From assembly GCF_023556315.2 (NCBI RefSeq), contig NZ_CP116221.1, positions 1,623,001 through 1,687,000 of the forward strand: 64,000 bases of DNA. Reading direction: 5' to 3'. The stretch comes from Psychroserpens ponticola (lineage in GTDB: Bacteria; Bacteroidota; Bacteroidia; Flavobacteriales; Flavobacteriaceae). The notes beneath the pieces were generated by a model. It was not told the origin of the DNA and did no database searches. It saw nothing but the letters and a program-made list of their open reading frames with translations. The translations under genes and the position numbers were made by a program. This document shows, in pieces, positions 36,353 through 45,570 of the stretch; positions within the stretch are counted from its first letter, which is position 1; every line of letters starts with the position of its first letter.

Positions 36353-37463
36353 ATGATTACTTCAGATCAAATTAAAGATCTCAATACACGCCTTGATAAA
36401 CTAAGGCACTATCTTTGACATAGATGCCAAATTAATAGAAATTTCTAACGAAGAAGAGCAAACTTTTGACCCTAATTTCTGGAATGATTCTAAGCAAGCC
36501 GAATTGATAATGAAATCACTTCGAGAGAAGAAAAGTTGGGTTGAAGATTATAATTCAGGGATCACCTTATTAGAAGATCTAGAGGTTATTTATGAGTTTT
36601 TTAAGGAGGAAGAATCTACAGCGGAAGATGTAGAAAATAGATTTCAAAAAGCATTAGGTCTTATTGAAAAATTAGAGTTCAAAAATATGCTGTCTGATGA
36701 AGGTGATAGTTTGAGCGCTGTACTTCAAATTACTGCTGGAGCTGGAGGAACAGAATCTTGTGATTGGGCTAGTATGCTTATGCGTATGTATTTAATGTAT
36801 GCGGAAAAAAGCGGATTTAAAGTCAAAGAACTCAACTTTCAAGAAGGTGATGTTGCAGGAATCAAAACGGTTACTCTAGAGATTGAAGGTGATTATGCTT
36901 TTGGTTGGTTAAAAGGCGAAAATGGTGTACATCGTTTGGTTAGAATATCTCCTTTTGATAGTAATGCTAAACGACACACAAGCTTTGCTTCAGTATATGT
37001 GTATCCTTTAGTTGATGACACCATAGAAATTGATATTAATCCAGCAGATATTGAAATCACTACAGCACGATCAAGTGGTGCTGGTGGACAAAATGTAAAT
37101 AAAGTAGAAACTAAAGTTCAGTTAACACATAATCCATCAGGTATTCAGATTTCATGTTCTGAAACACGTTCTCAACATGATAATAGATCACGTGCAATGC
37201 AAATGTTGAAATCTCAATTATATGAAATTGAATTACAAAAGCAAATGGCACAACGTGATGATATTGAAGCAGGGAAAATGAAAATAGAATGGGGAAGTCA
37301 AATACGGAACTATGTAATGCACCCTTACAAATTAGTAAAAGATGTGAGATCTGCTCATGAAACGGGAAATGTTGATGCGGTTATGGATGGAGATTTGGAA
37401 CCATTTTTAAAAGCCTATTTAATGATGATGGGTCAAAAAGAAGAAAACCCTAACCAATTATAA
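36353..37463 (+). CDS. prfB: peptide chain release factor 2, with programmed +1 frameshift
   Basis: RF2 ends translation at UGA and UAA. The first 21 codons (36353-36415) run in one frame to CTT TGA C; skipping base 416 (36416) joins them to a long second frame (36417-37463), giving 369 residues. The join reads [20 protein letters not shown], matching normal RF2. The stop-recognition tripeptide SPF lies at ~199-201 in [16 protein letters not shown] and the catalytic GGQ at ~244-246 in [11 protein letters not shown]. Frameshifting at the in-frame UGA is the well-known autoregulation of RF2 level. A naive call would begin at 36504 and lose the N-terminus. It is followed by an ArsC-like gene after three bases. 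Confidence 0.95.
36404..36419 (+). promoter_or_regulatory. RF2 programmed frameshift site
   Basis: AGG CAC TAT CTT TGA C: the slippery CTT codon, in-frame TGA and following C are identical to the E. coli prfB site, and TAT precedes it in both. The upstream Shine-Dalgarno-like element, AGGGGG in E. coli, is reduced here to AGGCAC at the same spacing. Confidence 0.93.
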
Positions 37464-37466
37464 ACT

Positions 37467-37808
37467 ATGATTACAATATATCACAATCCACGTTGCACTA
37501 AATCTAGAGAAGGTCTTCAAATTTTAGAAAATTCTGGCAAGGATTTTGAAGTCATTAAATATCTTGACGAACCAATTTCCGAAGCGAAACTAAAAGAGAT
37601 TATAAGTTTATTGGGTATTAAGCCTATAAACTTGGTCAGAAAAAATGAGGCGATTTGGAAATCAGATTATAAAGGAAAAAAATTAACAGATGATGAAATC
37701 ATATCTACTATGATAAATAATCCAAAACTTATTGAACGACCAATTGTTGTTAATAATGGAAAAGCTACAATTGGTAGACCACCATCATTAATAATTGAAA
37801 TTATATAA
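37467..37808 (+). CDS. arsC: ArsC-family (thioredoxin-fold) arsenate reductase-like protein
   Basis: A 113-residue protein of the glutaredoxin-dependent ArsC family. The active cysteine is in YHNPRCTKSREGL (Cys10); LVRKNEAIW, LIERPIVV and TIGRPP supply the three arginines typical of true ArsC (Arg60/94/107 of the R773 enzyme). Arsenate would be reduced to arsenite using glutathione or glutaredoxin. No other ars gene is near; it sits three bases after prfB and two bases before a small exported protein, so it is probably part of the prfB transcript. ArsC-like proteins such as Spx/YffB can have other roles, but the arginines favour ArsC. Confidence 0.85.
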   Translation: MITIYHNPRCTKSREGLQILENSGKDFEVIKYLDEPISEAKLKEIISLLGIKPINLVRKNEAIWKSDYKGKKLTDDEIISTMINNPKLIERPIVVNNGKATIGRPPSLIIEII

Positions 37809-37810
37809 AT

Positions 37811-38242
37811 ATGTTACTCAATATTATGAGAAGTAAAAATAGTATGCTAATGGCATTGCTTTTTTTGATTAGTTTTCAAGTGTTTTCACAGACAGAAGCA
37901 CAAATAAAATATGATAAAGAGCGTTTTGAAAATAGAGCAAATGAATTAAAAGAACAACTTGTTAGTGATATCATTAAAGGCCTTAAGGTAGGTGAATTTG
38001 AAGAACATATTGTGTCACTGTCAATACACTCTTATTTTGAAGAAGTTACAAAAATTTATATGTTTGATCTTCCAGCTTTTGAAAAACAAGACTTAATCAC
38101 TCAATTTGAAATAAAACATTTTAATGATTTAAATACCATTTTAGATCAAGAACAAATTGATTATATTATTAATCAGCTTAGAGGAGATTGGAAAAAAGAC
38201 CAAAAAAAGAAGAAACGTAAGAAAAAAAAGAAAAACAAATAG
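37811..38242 (+). CDS. exported protein with lysine-rich tail
   Basis: A 143-residue protein of no family I recognise. After about 26 residues of signal peptide (SMLMALLFLISFQVFSQ) the mature part is helical and charged: EAQIKYDKERFENRANELKEQLVSDIIKGLKVGEFEEHIV and DQEQIDYIINQLRGDW. It ends in a run of about 20 almost uninterrupted lysine and arginine residues, which might bind nucleic acid or an acidic surface. The first ATG (37811) is used, but Met6 is equally possible. It is tied to arsC by a two-base gap. Confidence 0.7.
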   Translation: MLLNIMRSKNSMLMALLFLISFQVFSQTEAQIKYDKERFENRANELKEQLVSDIIKGLKVGEFEEHIVSLSIHSYFEEVTKIYMFDLPAFEKQDLITQFEIKHFNDLNTILDQEQIDYIINQLRGDWKKDQKKKKRKKKKKNK

Positions 38243-38331
38243 GATACCTTTTACGATAATTTACATTTATTCTTTAGTTTTTTTTAATTTTTGTTTAACA
38301 AAAGATTAACCGTATCCAATCGCAAGTAATT

Positions 38332-38339
38332 TATTTTTG
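38332..38339 (+). promoter_or_regulatory. putative -7 box (TATTTTTG)
   Basis: TATTTTTG followed by C lies 34 bases before the ATG of the outer-membrane barrel gene and 90 bases after the preceding stop. A -33 element at the usual spacing is not clear. Confidence 0.4.
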
Positions 38340-38373
38340 CTAACTATAAACAGCGAAACTATTTTACTTGAAT

Positions 38374-40821
38374 ATGAATTTAAAACTAACTTTCCTCCTT
38401 TTACTAATTACTACAATTAGCTTTGCTCAAAAAGAAATTACCATAACTGGTAATGTAATTGATGCAGACGAGAATTTCCCTTTAGAATACGCAACTATTT
38501 CTTTTATTGATAAATTAGAAAATAAGGTTGTTACTGGAGGAATAACTGATATTGACGGTAAATTTGAAATTGATATTCCATCAGGAACTTATGACGTTAA
38601 AATTGAATATTTATCCTATAAAACGAAAACATATTCTGATAAGGTTCTAGATAAAAGTATGGATTTAGGAACCGTTAGCTTATCATTAAATATGGAAGCA
38701 CTCGACGCTGTAGAAGTAATAGCCGAACGTACGACTGTAGAAATTAAATTAGACAAAAAAATATATAATGTTGGGAAAGATCTTACGGTTCGTGGAGGTA
38801 CTGTAAGTGATGTTCTAGACAATGTACCTTCTGTTTCAGTCGATGTTGAAGGAAATGTGTCATTGAGAGGGCAAGAAAATGTTCGCATTTTAATTAACGG
38901 AAAGCCATCAGGTTTAGTTGGTTTAAATTCAACAGATGCATTACGTCAATTACCAGCAGAATCTATAGAGAAAGTTGAAGTTATCACCTCTCCTTCTGCA
39001 AGGTATGATTCTGAAGGAACTGCAGGTATTTTAAATATTATTTTAAGACGAAGTAAGTTGCAAGGTTTAAATGGAGCAATTACGACAAATGTTGGTTATA
39101 ATCCTTCAGCTGGAATTTCAGGAAACATAAATTATAGAACAGGAAATGTAAACATATTCAATACTTCTGGTTATAGTTACAGAGAATCTCCTGGACATTC
39201 TTATTCCTCACGACAAAATTTTAATAAAGACTACGATGCTTCTGGTAATTTAATTATTGATAATCCAGATACATTTATTGATGAGTCTAGTGAATATGAT
39301 CGTGTAAGAAAAGGGTTTAATACTAATTTAGGAGTAGAATGGTATGTCACTAATTCTGCATCAATAACGACTTCTGTTTTTTACAGAAATAGTGATAATG
39401 AAAGAAACACAACTAATATTGTTGATCAATTTGATTCAAATAGAAACTTATTATCAAGTAGTTTGCGTTTGGACCCTGAATTAGAAGATGACAAAACATT
39501 GCAATATGCTTTAAATTTTGATAAACAATTTGAAACAAGTGGTCATAAATTAACATTCGATTTTCAATATGAAGATAGTAATGAAGATGAAAATTCATTA
39601 GTAAATATCAATGGTGTAAACCGAGAAAAAGTTGTGACATTAGAAGATCAAACACGTGTTTTATTACAAACAGATTATGTGTTACCAATTGGTGACAAGA
39701 GTCAGTTTGAAATTGGATATCGTGGTAATTTCAACAAACAAAGCACAGATTATATTGTTGAAATTTTAGACGATAACACAAACCAATTTGTTGTCGATGA
39801 TAACTTAACAAATCTTTTTAATTATAAAGAATATATATCAGCTGTTTATACTCAATATGGAAGTAAAATAGGAAAGTTCTCATACCTTTTAGGATTGCGT
39901 TTAGAGAATACTCAAATCACTTTAGACCAACCAACAACTGGAGAATTTAAAAGGAAAAACTATACAGGTTTATTCCCTACAATTAATTTAAATTATGAAT
40001 TAAGTGAAAGTGAAAATTTAACTTTAGCCTATAGTCGACGTTTACGTAGACCACGATCTTATTTTATTAATCCATTTCCTTCAAGATCTAGTGTAACTAG
40101 TGTATTTCAAGGAAATCCAGATTTAGATCCAAGTTATTCTGGACAGTATGATATTGGATATTTAAAGCGTTTTGGTAAATTTACATTTGACACGTCTCTA
40201 TATTATTCACATGCTACAGATGTTTTTAATTTTATTCAAATTGATACTGGTGAAACCGTTCTTGTCAATGGCATTGAAGAAAATGTAATAAACCGAACAC
40301 CAATAAATTTAGCAACTCAAGATCGTGTTGGATTTGAATTCACGTTGGCTTATAGAGGTTCAAAAAAATGGAATATAAATACGAATTTTAATTTTTTTCA
40401 ATCAGAAACAGAAGGAGTAACACCTAATGGTTTAGATCTAGGTAATAAAAATTCTAGCTGGTTTGTACGTCTAAATAATAAATACACATTACCTGGAAAC
40501 ATAGATTGGCAAACACGATTGTTTTATACTGGTCCAAGAAGCGAAGATTCACAAAATGATAGAGATGCATTGTTTAGTGCTACATTAGCCTTTAGTAAAG
40601 ATTTATTTAAAGATAAAGCGTCTATTGCCTTTAACGTTAGTGATGTTTTTAATAGCCGAAAACGAAATCAAACGACTACGACACCAACTTTTACAAGTGA
40701 AAGTGAATTTCAATGGAGAGAACGTTCTTTTAATTTATCATTCACATACCGCTTTAATCAAAAGAAAAAGCGTGAACGTTCAGAAAGAGGCGATGGTAAT
40801 AACTTTGATTTTGAAGGATAA
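38374..40821 (+). CDS. outer-membrane beta-barrel protein of the TonB-receptor type
   Basis: An 815-residue outer-membrane protein started at the ATG at 38374 (a TTG two codons earlier is the longest frame). The signal peptide ends SFAQ; residues ~24-105 are a carboxypeptidase-like beta-sandwich (ITITGNVIDADENFPLEYATISFIDKLENKVVTGG). A plug-like domain follows (TVSDVLDNVPSVSVDVEGNVSLRGQENVRILINGKPSG, ESIEKVEVITSPSARYDSEGTAGILNIILR), then a barrel of the OMP_b-brl_3 class ending with a basic, polar tail rich in K and R. No SusD-like or lipoprotein partner is present. Ligand unknown; it is monocistronic, with a strong terminator. Confidence 0.9.
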   Translation: MNLKLTFLLLLITTISFAQKEITITGNVIDADENFPLEYATISFIDKLENKVVTGGITDIDGKFEIDIPSGTYDVKIEYLSYKTKTYSDKVLDKSMDLGTVSLSLNMEALDAVEVIAERTTVEIKLDKKIYNVGKDLTVRGGTVSDVLDNVPSVSVDVEGNVSLRGQENVRILINGKPSGLVGLNSTDALRQLPAESIEKVEVITSPSARYDSEGTAGILNIILRRSKLQGLNGAITTNVGYNPSAGISGNINYRTGNVNIFNTSGYSYRESPGHSYSSRQNFNKDYDASGNLIIDNPDTFIDESSEYDRVRKGFNTNLGVEWYVTNSASITTSVFYRNSDNERNTTNIVDQFDSNRNLLSSSLRLDPELEDDKTLQYALNFDKQFETSGHKLTFDFQYEDSNEDENSLVNINGVNREKVVTLEDQTRVLLQTDYVLPIGDKSQFEIGYRGNFNKQSTDYIVEILDDNTNQFVVDDNLTNLFNYKEYISAVYTQYGSKIGKFSYLLGLRLENTQITLDQPTTGEFKRKNYTGLFPTINLNYELSESENLTLAYSRRLRRPRSYFINPFPSRSSVTSVFQGNPDLDPSYSGQYDIGYLKRFGKFTFDTSLYYSHATDVFNFIQIDTGETVLVNGIEENVINRTPINLATQDRVGFEFTLAYRGSKKWNINTNFNFFQSETEGVTPNGLDLGNKNSSWFVRLNNKYTLPGNIDWQTRLFYTGPRSEDSQNDRDALFSATLAFSKDLFKDKASIAFNVSDVFNSRKRNQTTTTPTFTSESEFQWRERSFNLSFTYRFNQKKKRERSERGDGNNFDFEG

Positions 40822-40848
40822 AATAAAATTTGAATACATCTTATATAT

Positions 40849-40881
40849 AAAAAAAGGAAACCATTTTGGTTTCCTTTTTTT
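40849..40881. terminator. bidirectional rho-independent terminator
   Basis: Perfect 14-base arms at 40849-40862 and 40868-40881 (core GGAAACC/GGTTTCC) with flanking A and T tracts and a 5-base loop. It lies between the barrel gene and the small convergent membrane protein. Confidence 0.92.
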
Positions 40882-40901
40882 ATATCAATTAAAACTAAAA
40901 A

Positions 40902-41081
40902 TTAGCTATTAGCTGTACGTTTAGCTTTCTTTTCTTCTTTTATTTCTTTTAAGCGCTCAATTAACGAACCACCAATCCAATATGGAATCACAAAGGTGAT
41001 TAAAAATATCATTAACCAAAAACCGATGGTTAAAATGGTTAAAAATGCTAAAAATCCTAAATATTGGTCAAAGTCAAACAT
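40902..41081 (-). CDS. small two-segment membrane protein
   Basis: A 59-residue protein started at the ATG at 41079-41081 (MFDFDQYLGFLAFLTILTIGFWLMIFLITFVIPYWIGG...). One long or two short hydrophobic segments cover residues ~8-39, followed by a charged helix, LIERLKEIKEEKKAKR. The longer frame adds 17 residues from an upstream TTG and is not convincing. I recognise no function. It is convergent with the barrel gene and divergent from fumC, with a 233-base intergenic region in front. Confidence 0.65.
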   Translation of the reverse strand: MFDFDQYLGFLAFLTILTIGFWLMIFLITFVIPYWIGGSLIERLKEIKEEKKAKRTANS

Positions 41082-41279
41082 GTGGTTTTTTTTTGTTGTC
41101 ACAAAGATATAATAATCCGATTTGTTTTGCAATAGTTAATTTAGGTTTTATTAACAGGATATTAATAGGTTCAATAGTCTACTTATTTAACAAAATATAA
41201 CTGATAAATCTACAAAGTTTTATTTATGCTATAATGAAAATTAAAACGATAATTATGAAACATTTACTCATCAAAATCC

Positions 41280-41287
41280 TAACTTTG
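41280..41287 (+). promoter_or_regulatory. putative -7 box (TAACTTTG) of fumC
   Basis: TAACTTTG matches TAnnTTTG and lies 27 bases before the fumC ATG. The 233-base region upstream of it (41082-41314) otherwise holds only an 18-codon ATG-started frame (from about 41234) with no support as a gene. Confidence 0.45.
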
Positions 41288-41314
41288 TAATACAACACAA
41301 TTACACTAAATATT

Positions 41315-42712
41315 ATGAAATTCAGAATAGAAAAAGATACAATGGGTAACGTTAATGTTCCTGCTGATAAACTTTGGGGAGCTCAAACAGAACGCTCTCG
41401 TAATAATTTTAAAATAGGTGCTTCAGCATCAATGCCTCTTGAGATTGTTTATGGTTTTGCTTATCTTAAAAAGGCAGCTGCTTACACAAATGCTGAATTG
41501 GGTGTTTTAGATAATAATAAACGGGATTTAATAGAAAAAGTTTGTGATGAAATATTACAAGGTAAGCACGACGACCAGTTCCCATTGGTGATTTGGCAAA
41601 CAGGTTCTGGTACGCAAAGTAACATGAATGTCAACGAGGTTATTGCAAATAGAGCACATCAAATTGCAGGAAAAGTAATTGGTGAAGGTGATAAAACCAT
41701 TCAACCTAACGATGATGTCAATAAATCTCAATCTTCTAATGATACATTTCCAACAGGAATGCATATCGCTATTTATAAAAAAGTAGTTGAGACAACGATT
41801 TCTGGAGTTATACAATTAAGAAATACGTTACATAAGAAATCTATGGCGTTTAATGATGTTGTGAAAATTGGACGTACACATTTAATGGATGCCACTCCAC
41901 TAACACTCGGACAAGAATTTTCGGGTTACGTTTCTCAATTAGATCATGGCATAATAGCCTTAGAAAATACACTGCCTCACTTAGCTGAATTAGCACTTGG
42001 TGGTACAGCTGTTGGCACAGGACTTAATACTCCAAATGGCTATAGTGAGCTTGTGGCTGAATATATTGCTAAGTTTACTGGATTACCTTTTGTTTCTGCT
42101 GAAAATAAATTTGAAGCACTTGCAGCTCACGATGCTTTAGTTGAAACTCATGGAGCTTTAAAACAATTGGCTGTATCTCTTAATAAAATTGCTAATGATA
42201 TTCGTATGATGGCTTCTGGACCTAGAAGTGGTATTGGTGAAATTATTATTCCTGCAAACGAACCTGGAAGTTCTATTATGCCTGGAAAAGTAAATCCAAC
42301 ACAATGCGAAGCTTTAACTATGGTTTGTGCTCAAGTAATGGGTAATGACGTAGCTGTTACTGTTGGAGGAACTCAAGGTCATTACGAGTTAAATGTTTTT
42401 AAACCAATGATGGCTGCTAACGTATTACATTCTGCTCAATTAATTGGTGATGCTTGTGTTAGTTTTGATGAGCATTGTGCTTCTGGAATTGAACCCAATC
42501 ATGATGTTATTAAACAACTTTTAAACAACTCATTAATGTTGGTTACTGCGTTAAATACAAAAATAGGATATTATAAAGCAGCTGAAATAGCCAATACAGC
42601 TCACAAAAATGGGACCACTTTAAAAATAGAAGCTATTAATCTTGGTTATGTTACAGCAGAAGAATATGATGAATGGGTTAAGCCAGAAGAAATGGTAGGT
42701 TCTTTAAAATAA
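41315..42712 (+). CDS. fumC: class II fumarate hydratase
   Basis: FumC, 465 residues, interconverts fumarate and malate in the citric acid cycle without an iron-sulfur cluster. Family motifs: [68 protein letters not shown] and the signature [16 protein letters not shown] near residue 320, which holds the catalytic serine loop. The C-terminus is complete. It has its own putative promoter and is followed by a secreted VCBS protein after 22 bases; that link is probably not functional. Confidence 0.96.
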   Translation: MKFRIEKDTMGNVNVPADKLWGAQTERSRNNFKIGASASMPLEIVYGFAYLKKAAAYTNAELGVLDNNKRDLIEKVCDEILQGKHDDQFPLVIWQTGSGTQSNMNVNEVIANRAHQIAGKVIGEGDKTIQPNDDVNKSQSSNDTFPTGMHIAIYKKVVETTISGVIQLRNTLHKKSMAFNDVVKIGRTHLMDATPLTLGQEFSGYVSQLDHGIIALENTLPHLAELALGGTAVGTGLNTPNGYSELVAEYIAKFTGLPFVSAENKFEALAAHDALVETHGALKQLAVSLNKIANDIRMMASGPRSGIGEIIIPANEPGSSIMPGKVNPTQCEALTMVCAQVMGNDVAVTVGGTQGHYELNVFKPMMAANVLHSAQLIGDACVSFDEHCASGIEPNHDVIKQLLNNSLMLVTALNTKIGYYKAAEIANTAHKNGTTLKIEAINLGYVTAEEYDEWVKPEEMVGSLK

Positions 42713-42734
42713 ATATTAACTAAATTTAGATATC

Positions 42735-44129
42735 ATGGAAAAATTTTTACTAGCGATACTTATTGGAGTAAGTATAAATACTGTTGCTTATTCTCAAACA
42801 ACTTTTAGCGCAAAACAACCTATTAACATAGCTACAGGTGATGCACCTTTTGTAATTGATTCAGGCAATTTAGACGCTGATGCATTTGCAGATATAGTTA
42901 TAGGAACTAATTTAGGAGATACTGTAGAATGGTATAAAAATAATGGCGATGGAACATTTACTATGCAACCATTGATAGCAAATGATATTATAGAATGTGG
43001 TGGTGTCACTATTGCAGACCTTAATAATGATGGATTTAATGATATCTTAGCTTCAAATTTTGGTGATGATGAGTTAGTTTGGTTTGAAAATGATGGTTTT
43101 GGTAATTTTGCAACAGAACAAATAATTTCAACTGGAATTGATGGTTCTAGCGGAATTGTCACAGGTTTTATTGATGCTGGTACAACGATTGACGTTGCTG
43201 TTGTTGGATTTAATTCCGGAGATACTGTTTGGTTTTCTAATGATGGTTTTGGCACCTTTTCTGGTCCAAATACCATAGAGTCTATTCCTGGTAGTGGTCC
43301 AGGTAATTTAGACCTTGCCGATTTTGATGGTGATGGAGATAATGATATCGTACTGATGAATTCAGGAATTGGAACTGTAGAATTGTATTATAATAATTTA
43401 ATTCCTAGTGGAACAGTCAGCTTTACTAAGGATGTAAATACAGTAACTTCTGGTGAAGTCTACCCTTTTGATGCAAGTTTTGGTGATGTAGATGACGATA
43501 CTAATTTAGATATCGTGGTGGTTGATCTTTATGGAGGTACTTCTGGTTTAGGTTGGTATAAAAAAGAAATAGATGGTACGTTTTCTGAAACTATTTTGAC
43601 GACAACCATCACTGCTCCTGCAACTGCTATGGTTGAAGATATGGACAATGATGGTTATAATGATATCGTTTTAAGTTCAGGTGCCAATGGTGCAGGAACT
43701 GATATTGTATGGTTTAGAAGTACTGCTTCTGGTACCTTTGGATCCGAAATAATTATTGATAATACGCAAAGTCAAACTTATGCATTTACTCTAAACGATT
43801 TAGATAATGATGGTGATATTGACATTACAAATATTGCCTATAATGATGATGACTTAAATTGGTTTGAAAATGAATTAATTACGTTAAGTCTTAATGATCA
43901 AACTGAGGAGTCTATCAGCTTTTATCCTAACCCAACATCTTCAAAATTGAATTTTAAGGGTTTATTTTCTGATGCTACAGAAGTTTCTGTTTTTGATATT
44001 TTAGGAAAAGAAATAGTATCAACTAAAATTGATTCTTCATCATCACTAGATGTATCAAATCTAGAAAATGGCACATACATTTTGAAATTTAAAAATTATG
44101 ATACCATTATCAAATTTGTAAAAGAATAA
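42735..44129 (+). CDS. secreted VCBS/FG-GAP repeat protein with T9SS type A sorting domain
   Basis: A 464-residue secreted protein: signal peptide ending AYSQ (residue ~21), then about six FG-GAP/VCBS-type repeats, seen as recurring DxDxDGDxD-like calcium motifs (GNLDADAFADIVIGT, ADLNNDGFNDILASN, ADFDGDGDNDIVLMN, GDVDDDTNLDIVVVD, EDMDNDGYNDIVLSS, NDLDNDGDIDITNIA). The final ~75 residues (SFYPNPTSSKLNFKG ... NGTYILKFKN) form a Por secretion-system C-terminal sorting domain. It would be exported by the type IX system and attached to or released from the cell surface. No catalytic domain is apparent; it may be an adhesin-like propeller. Confidence 0.9.
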   Translation: MEKFLLAILIGVSINTVAYSQTTFSAKQPINIATGDAPFVIDSGNLDADAFADIVIGTNLGDTVEWYKNNGDGTFTMQPLIANDIIECGGVTIADLNNDGFNDILASNFGDDELVWFENDGFGNFATEQIISTGIDGSSGIVTGFIDAGTTIDVAVVGFNSGDTVWFSNDGFGTFSGPNTIESIPGSGPGNLDLADFDGDGDNDIVLMNSGIGTVELYYNNLIPSGTVSFTKDVNTVTSGEVYPFDASFGDVDDDTNLDIVVVDLYGGTSGLGWYKKEIDGTFSETILTTTITAPATAMVEDMDNDGYNDIVLSSGANGAGTDIVWFRSTASGTFGSEIIIDNTQSQTYAFTLNDLDNDGDIDITNIAYNDDDLNWFENELITLSLNDQTEESISFYPNPTSSKLNFKGLFSDATEVSVFDILGKEIVSTKIDSSSSLDVSNLENGTYILKFKNYDTIIKFVKE

Positions 44130-44154
44130 TTAAAATTTCAACTTCTATAGTTTT

Positions 44155-44182
44155 AAGCGTTAGCATTTTGTTAGCGCTTTTA
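44155..44182 (+). terminator. rho-independent terminator
   Basis: Arms AAGCGTTAGC (44155-44164) and GTTAGCGCTT (44170-44179) pair over ten bases with one T-G wobble around ATTTT, followed by T's. It ends the fumC/VCBS region. Confidence 0.82.
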
Positions 44183-44259
44183 TATTTTGAATATTTTATT
44201 GCGTTTATGTTTAGTCATGAGGATTAAATTTTGTTAAATTTAGACTTTTATCTTATCCT

Positions 44260-45495
44260 ATGTCATTATTAATTATCAATATCAAAGAACTCGTTCAAGT
44301 AAGAGATACCAATGTTACCATTGTAAAAGGTGAAGACATGAAATGGTTACCAACGATTAAAAACGCCTATCTTTTTATAGATCATGATACTATTGTTGAA
44401 TATGGAAAAATGGAAGATTTGGCTGGTCTTGAAGCCGATGAAACCATAGATGCTTATGGCAAAACCGTATTGCCAACTTGGTGTGATTCTCATACACATA
44501 TAGTTTATGCAGGAGACAGAACACAAGAGTTTGTTGACAGAATTAATGGTTTATCGTATGAAGATATTGCCAATCGTGGTGGAGGTATTTTAAATTCAGC
44601 TGAAAACTTACAAAACGCTTCCGAAGATGAACTTTATAATCAAGCTGTAAAACGTTTAACTGAAGTAATAAAGCTTGGTACAGGAGCAATCGAAATTAAA
44701 TCGGGTTATGGCTTAACTGTTGCCGCAGAATTAAAAATGCTTCGTGTTATCAAACGATTAAAAAAAGACTTCCCTATTAAAGTGAAACCAACATTATTAG
44801 CTGCTCATGCAATTCCTAAGGAATTTAAAAATAATAAAAGCGGATTTATTGATCTAGTGGTTAATGAATTAATTCCTGCTGTTGCAAAAGAACATTTGGC
44901 AGACTATATTGATGTGTTTTGCGAAAAAGGATATTTTGATTTAGATGATACCCAACGTGTTCTTGAAGCTGGAACTAAACATGGATTAATACCAAAAATA
45001 CATGTTAATCAATTTAATGCTTTTGGAGGTGTTGGTTTGGGAGTCAAACATAATGCTTTATCTGTAGACCATCTTGAAGAACTCCATCCTGAAGATATTG
45101 ATGTATTAAAACAATCTCAAACGATTCCAGTTGCTTTACCAGGTTGCTCCTACTTTTTAAGCATACCTTATACACCTGCAAGGCAACTAATAGATGCTGG
45201 ATTGCCTTTGGCATTAGCAACCGATTATAATCCTGGCTCTACTCCTAGCGGAAATATGAATTTTGTAGTTTCTGCTGCATGTGTAAAAATGAAAATGACT
45301 CCAGAAGAAGCTATTAATGCAGCGACTATTAATGGTGCTTATGCTATGAATGTTTCTAATATGTATGGCAGTATTTGTCGAGGAAAAAAAGCAAATATCA
45401 TAATCACTAAAGCTATTCCGAGTTATCATTATTTAGCATATGCTTTTGGAGACAATCATATAGATACTGTAATTATTAACGGTCAAAAATACTAG
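44260..45495 (+). CDS. hutI: imidazolonepropionase
   Basis: HutI, 411 residues, is an amidohydrolase that opens imidazolone-5-propionate to N-formimidoylglutamate, step three of histidine degradation. Metal ligands are in WCDSHTHIVYAGDRTQEF (two His), in LAAHAIPKEFK and KIHVNQFNAFGG, and the aspartate in LALATDYNPGSTPSGNM. AIEIKSGYGL is the substrate-binding loop. The next enzyme, formimidoylglutamase, lies 1 kb downstream beyond an oppositely oriented gene; hutH and hutU are not in the window. Confidence 0.95.
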   Translation: MSLLIINIKELVQVRDTNVTIVKGEDMKWLPTIKNAYLFIDHDTIVEYGKMEDLAGLEADETIDAYGKTVLPTWCDSHTHIVYAGDRTQEFVDRINGLSYEDIANRGGGILNSAENLQNASEDELYNQAVKRLTEVIKLGTGAIEIKSGYGLTVAAELKMLRVIKRLKKDFPIKVKPTLLAAHAIPKEFKNNKSGFIDLVVNELIPAVAKEHLADYIDVFCEKGYFDLDDTQRVLEAGTKHGLIPKIHVNQFNAFGGVGLGVKHNALSVDHLEELHPEDIDVLKQSQTIPVALPGCSYFLSIPYTPARQLIDAGLPLALATDYNPGSTPSGNMNFVVSAACVKMKMTPEEAINAATINGAYAMNVSNMYGSICRGKKANIIITKAIPSYHYLAYAFGDNHIDTVIINGQKY

Positions 45496-45520
45496 TATCT
45501 CCTTATTCTAAAAACAAAAA

Positions 45521-45549
45521 AATCCGAAAACTCATGGAGCTTTCGGATT
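45521..45549. terminator. bidirectional terminator hairpin
   Basis: Arms AATCCGAAA (45521-45529) and TTTCGGATT (45541-45549) around an 11-base loop, with an A tract on the left. It lies between hutI and the convergent coiled-coil gene. Confidence 0.7.
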
Positions 45550-45570
45550 CATTATTTTATTTATTTCAAT

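Noticed and set aside
36504-37463. Calling prfB as a 319-residue gene from the TTG at 36504
   Set aside because: RF2 is longer; the frameshift join at 36415/36417 restores the conserved N-terminus, so the short model is wrong.
41234-41290. 18-codon ATG frame in the gap before fumC
   Set aside because: It is too short to support, overlaps the likely fumC promoter box and lacks any recognisable feature; it may be a relic but cannot be shown.
42794-43276. 160-residue frame on the minus strand
   Set aside because: It lies wholly antisense to the VCBS repeat protein and only exists because of the repetitive Asp/Gly codons there; its composition is not that of a protein.
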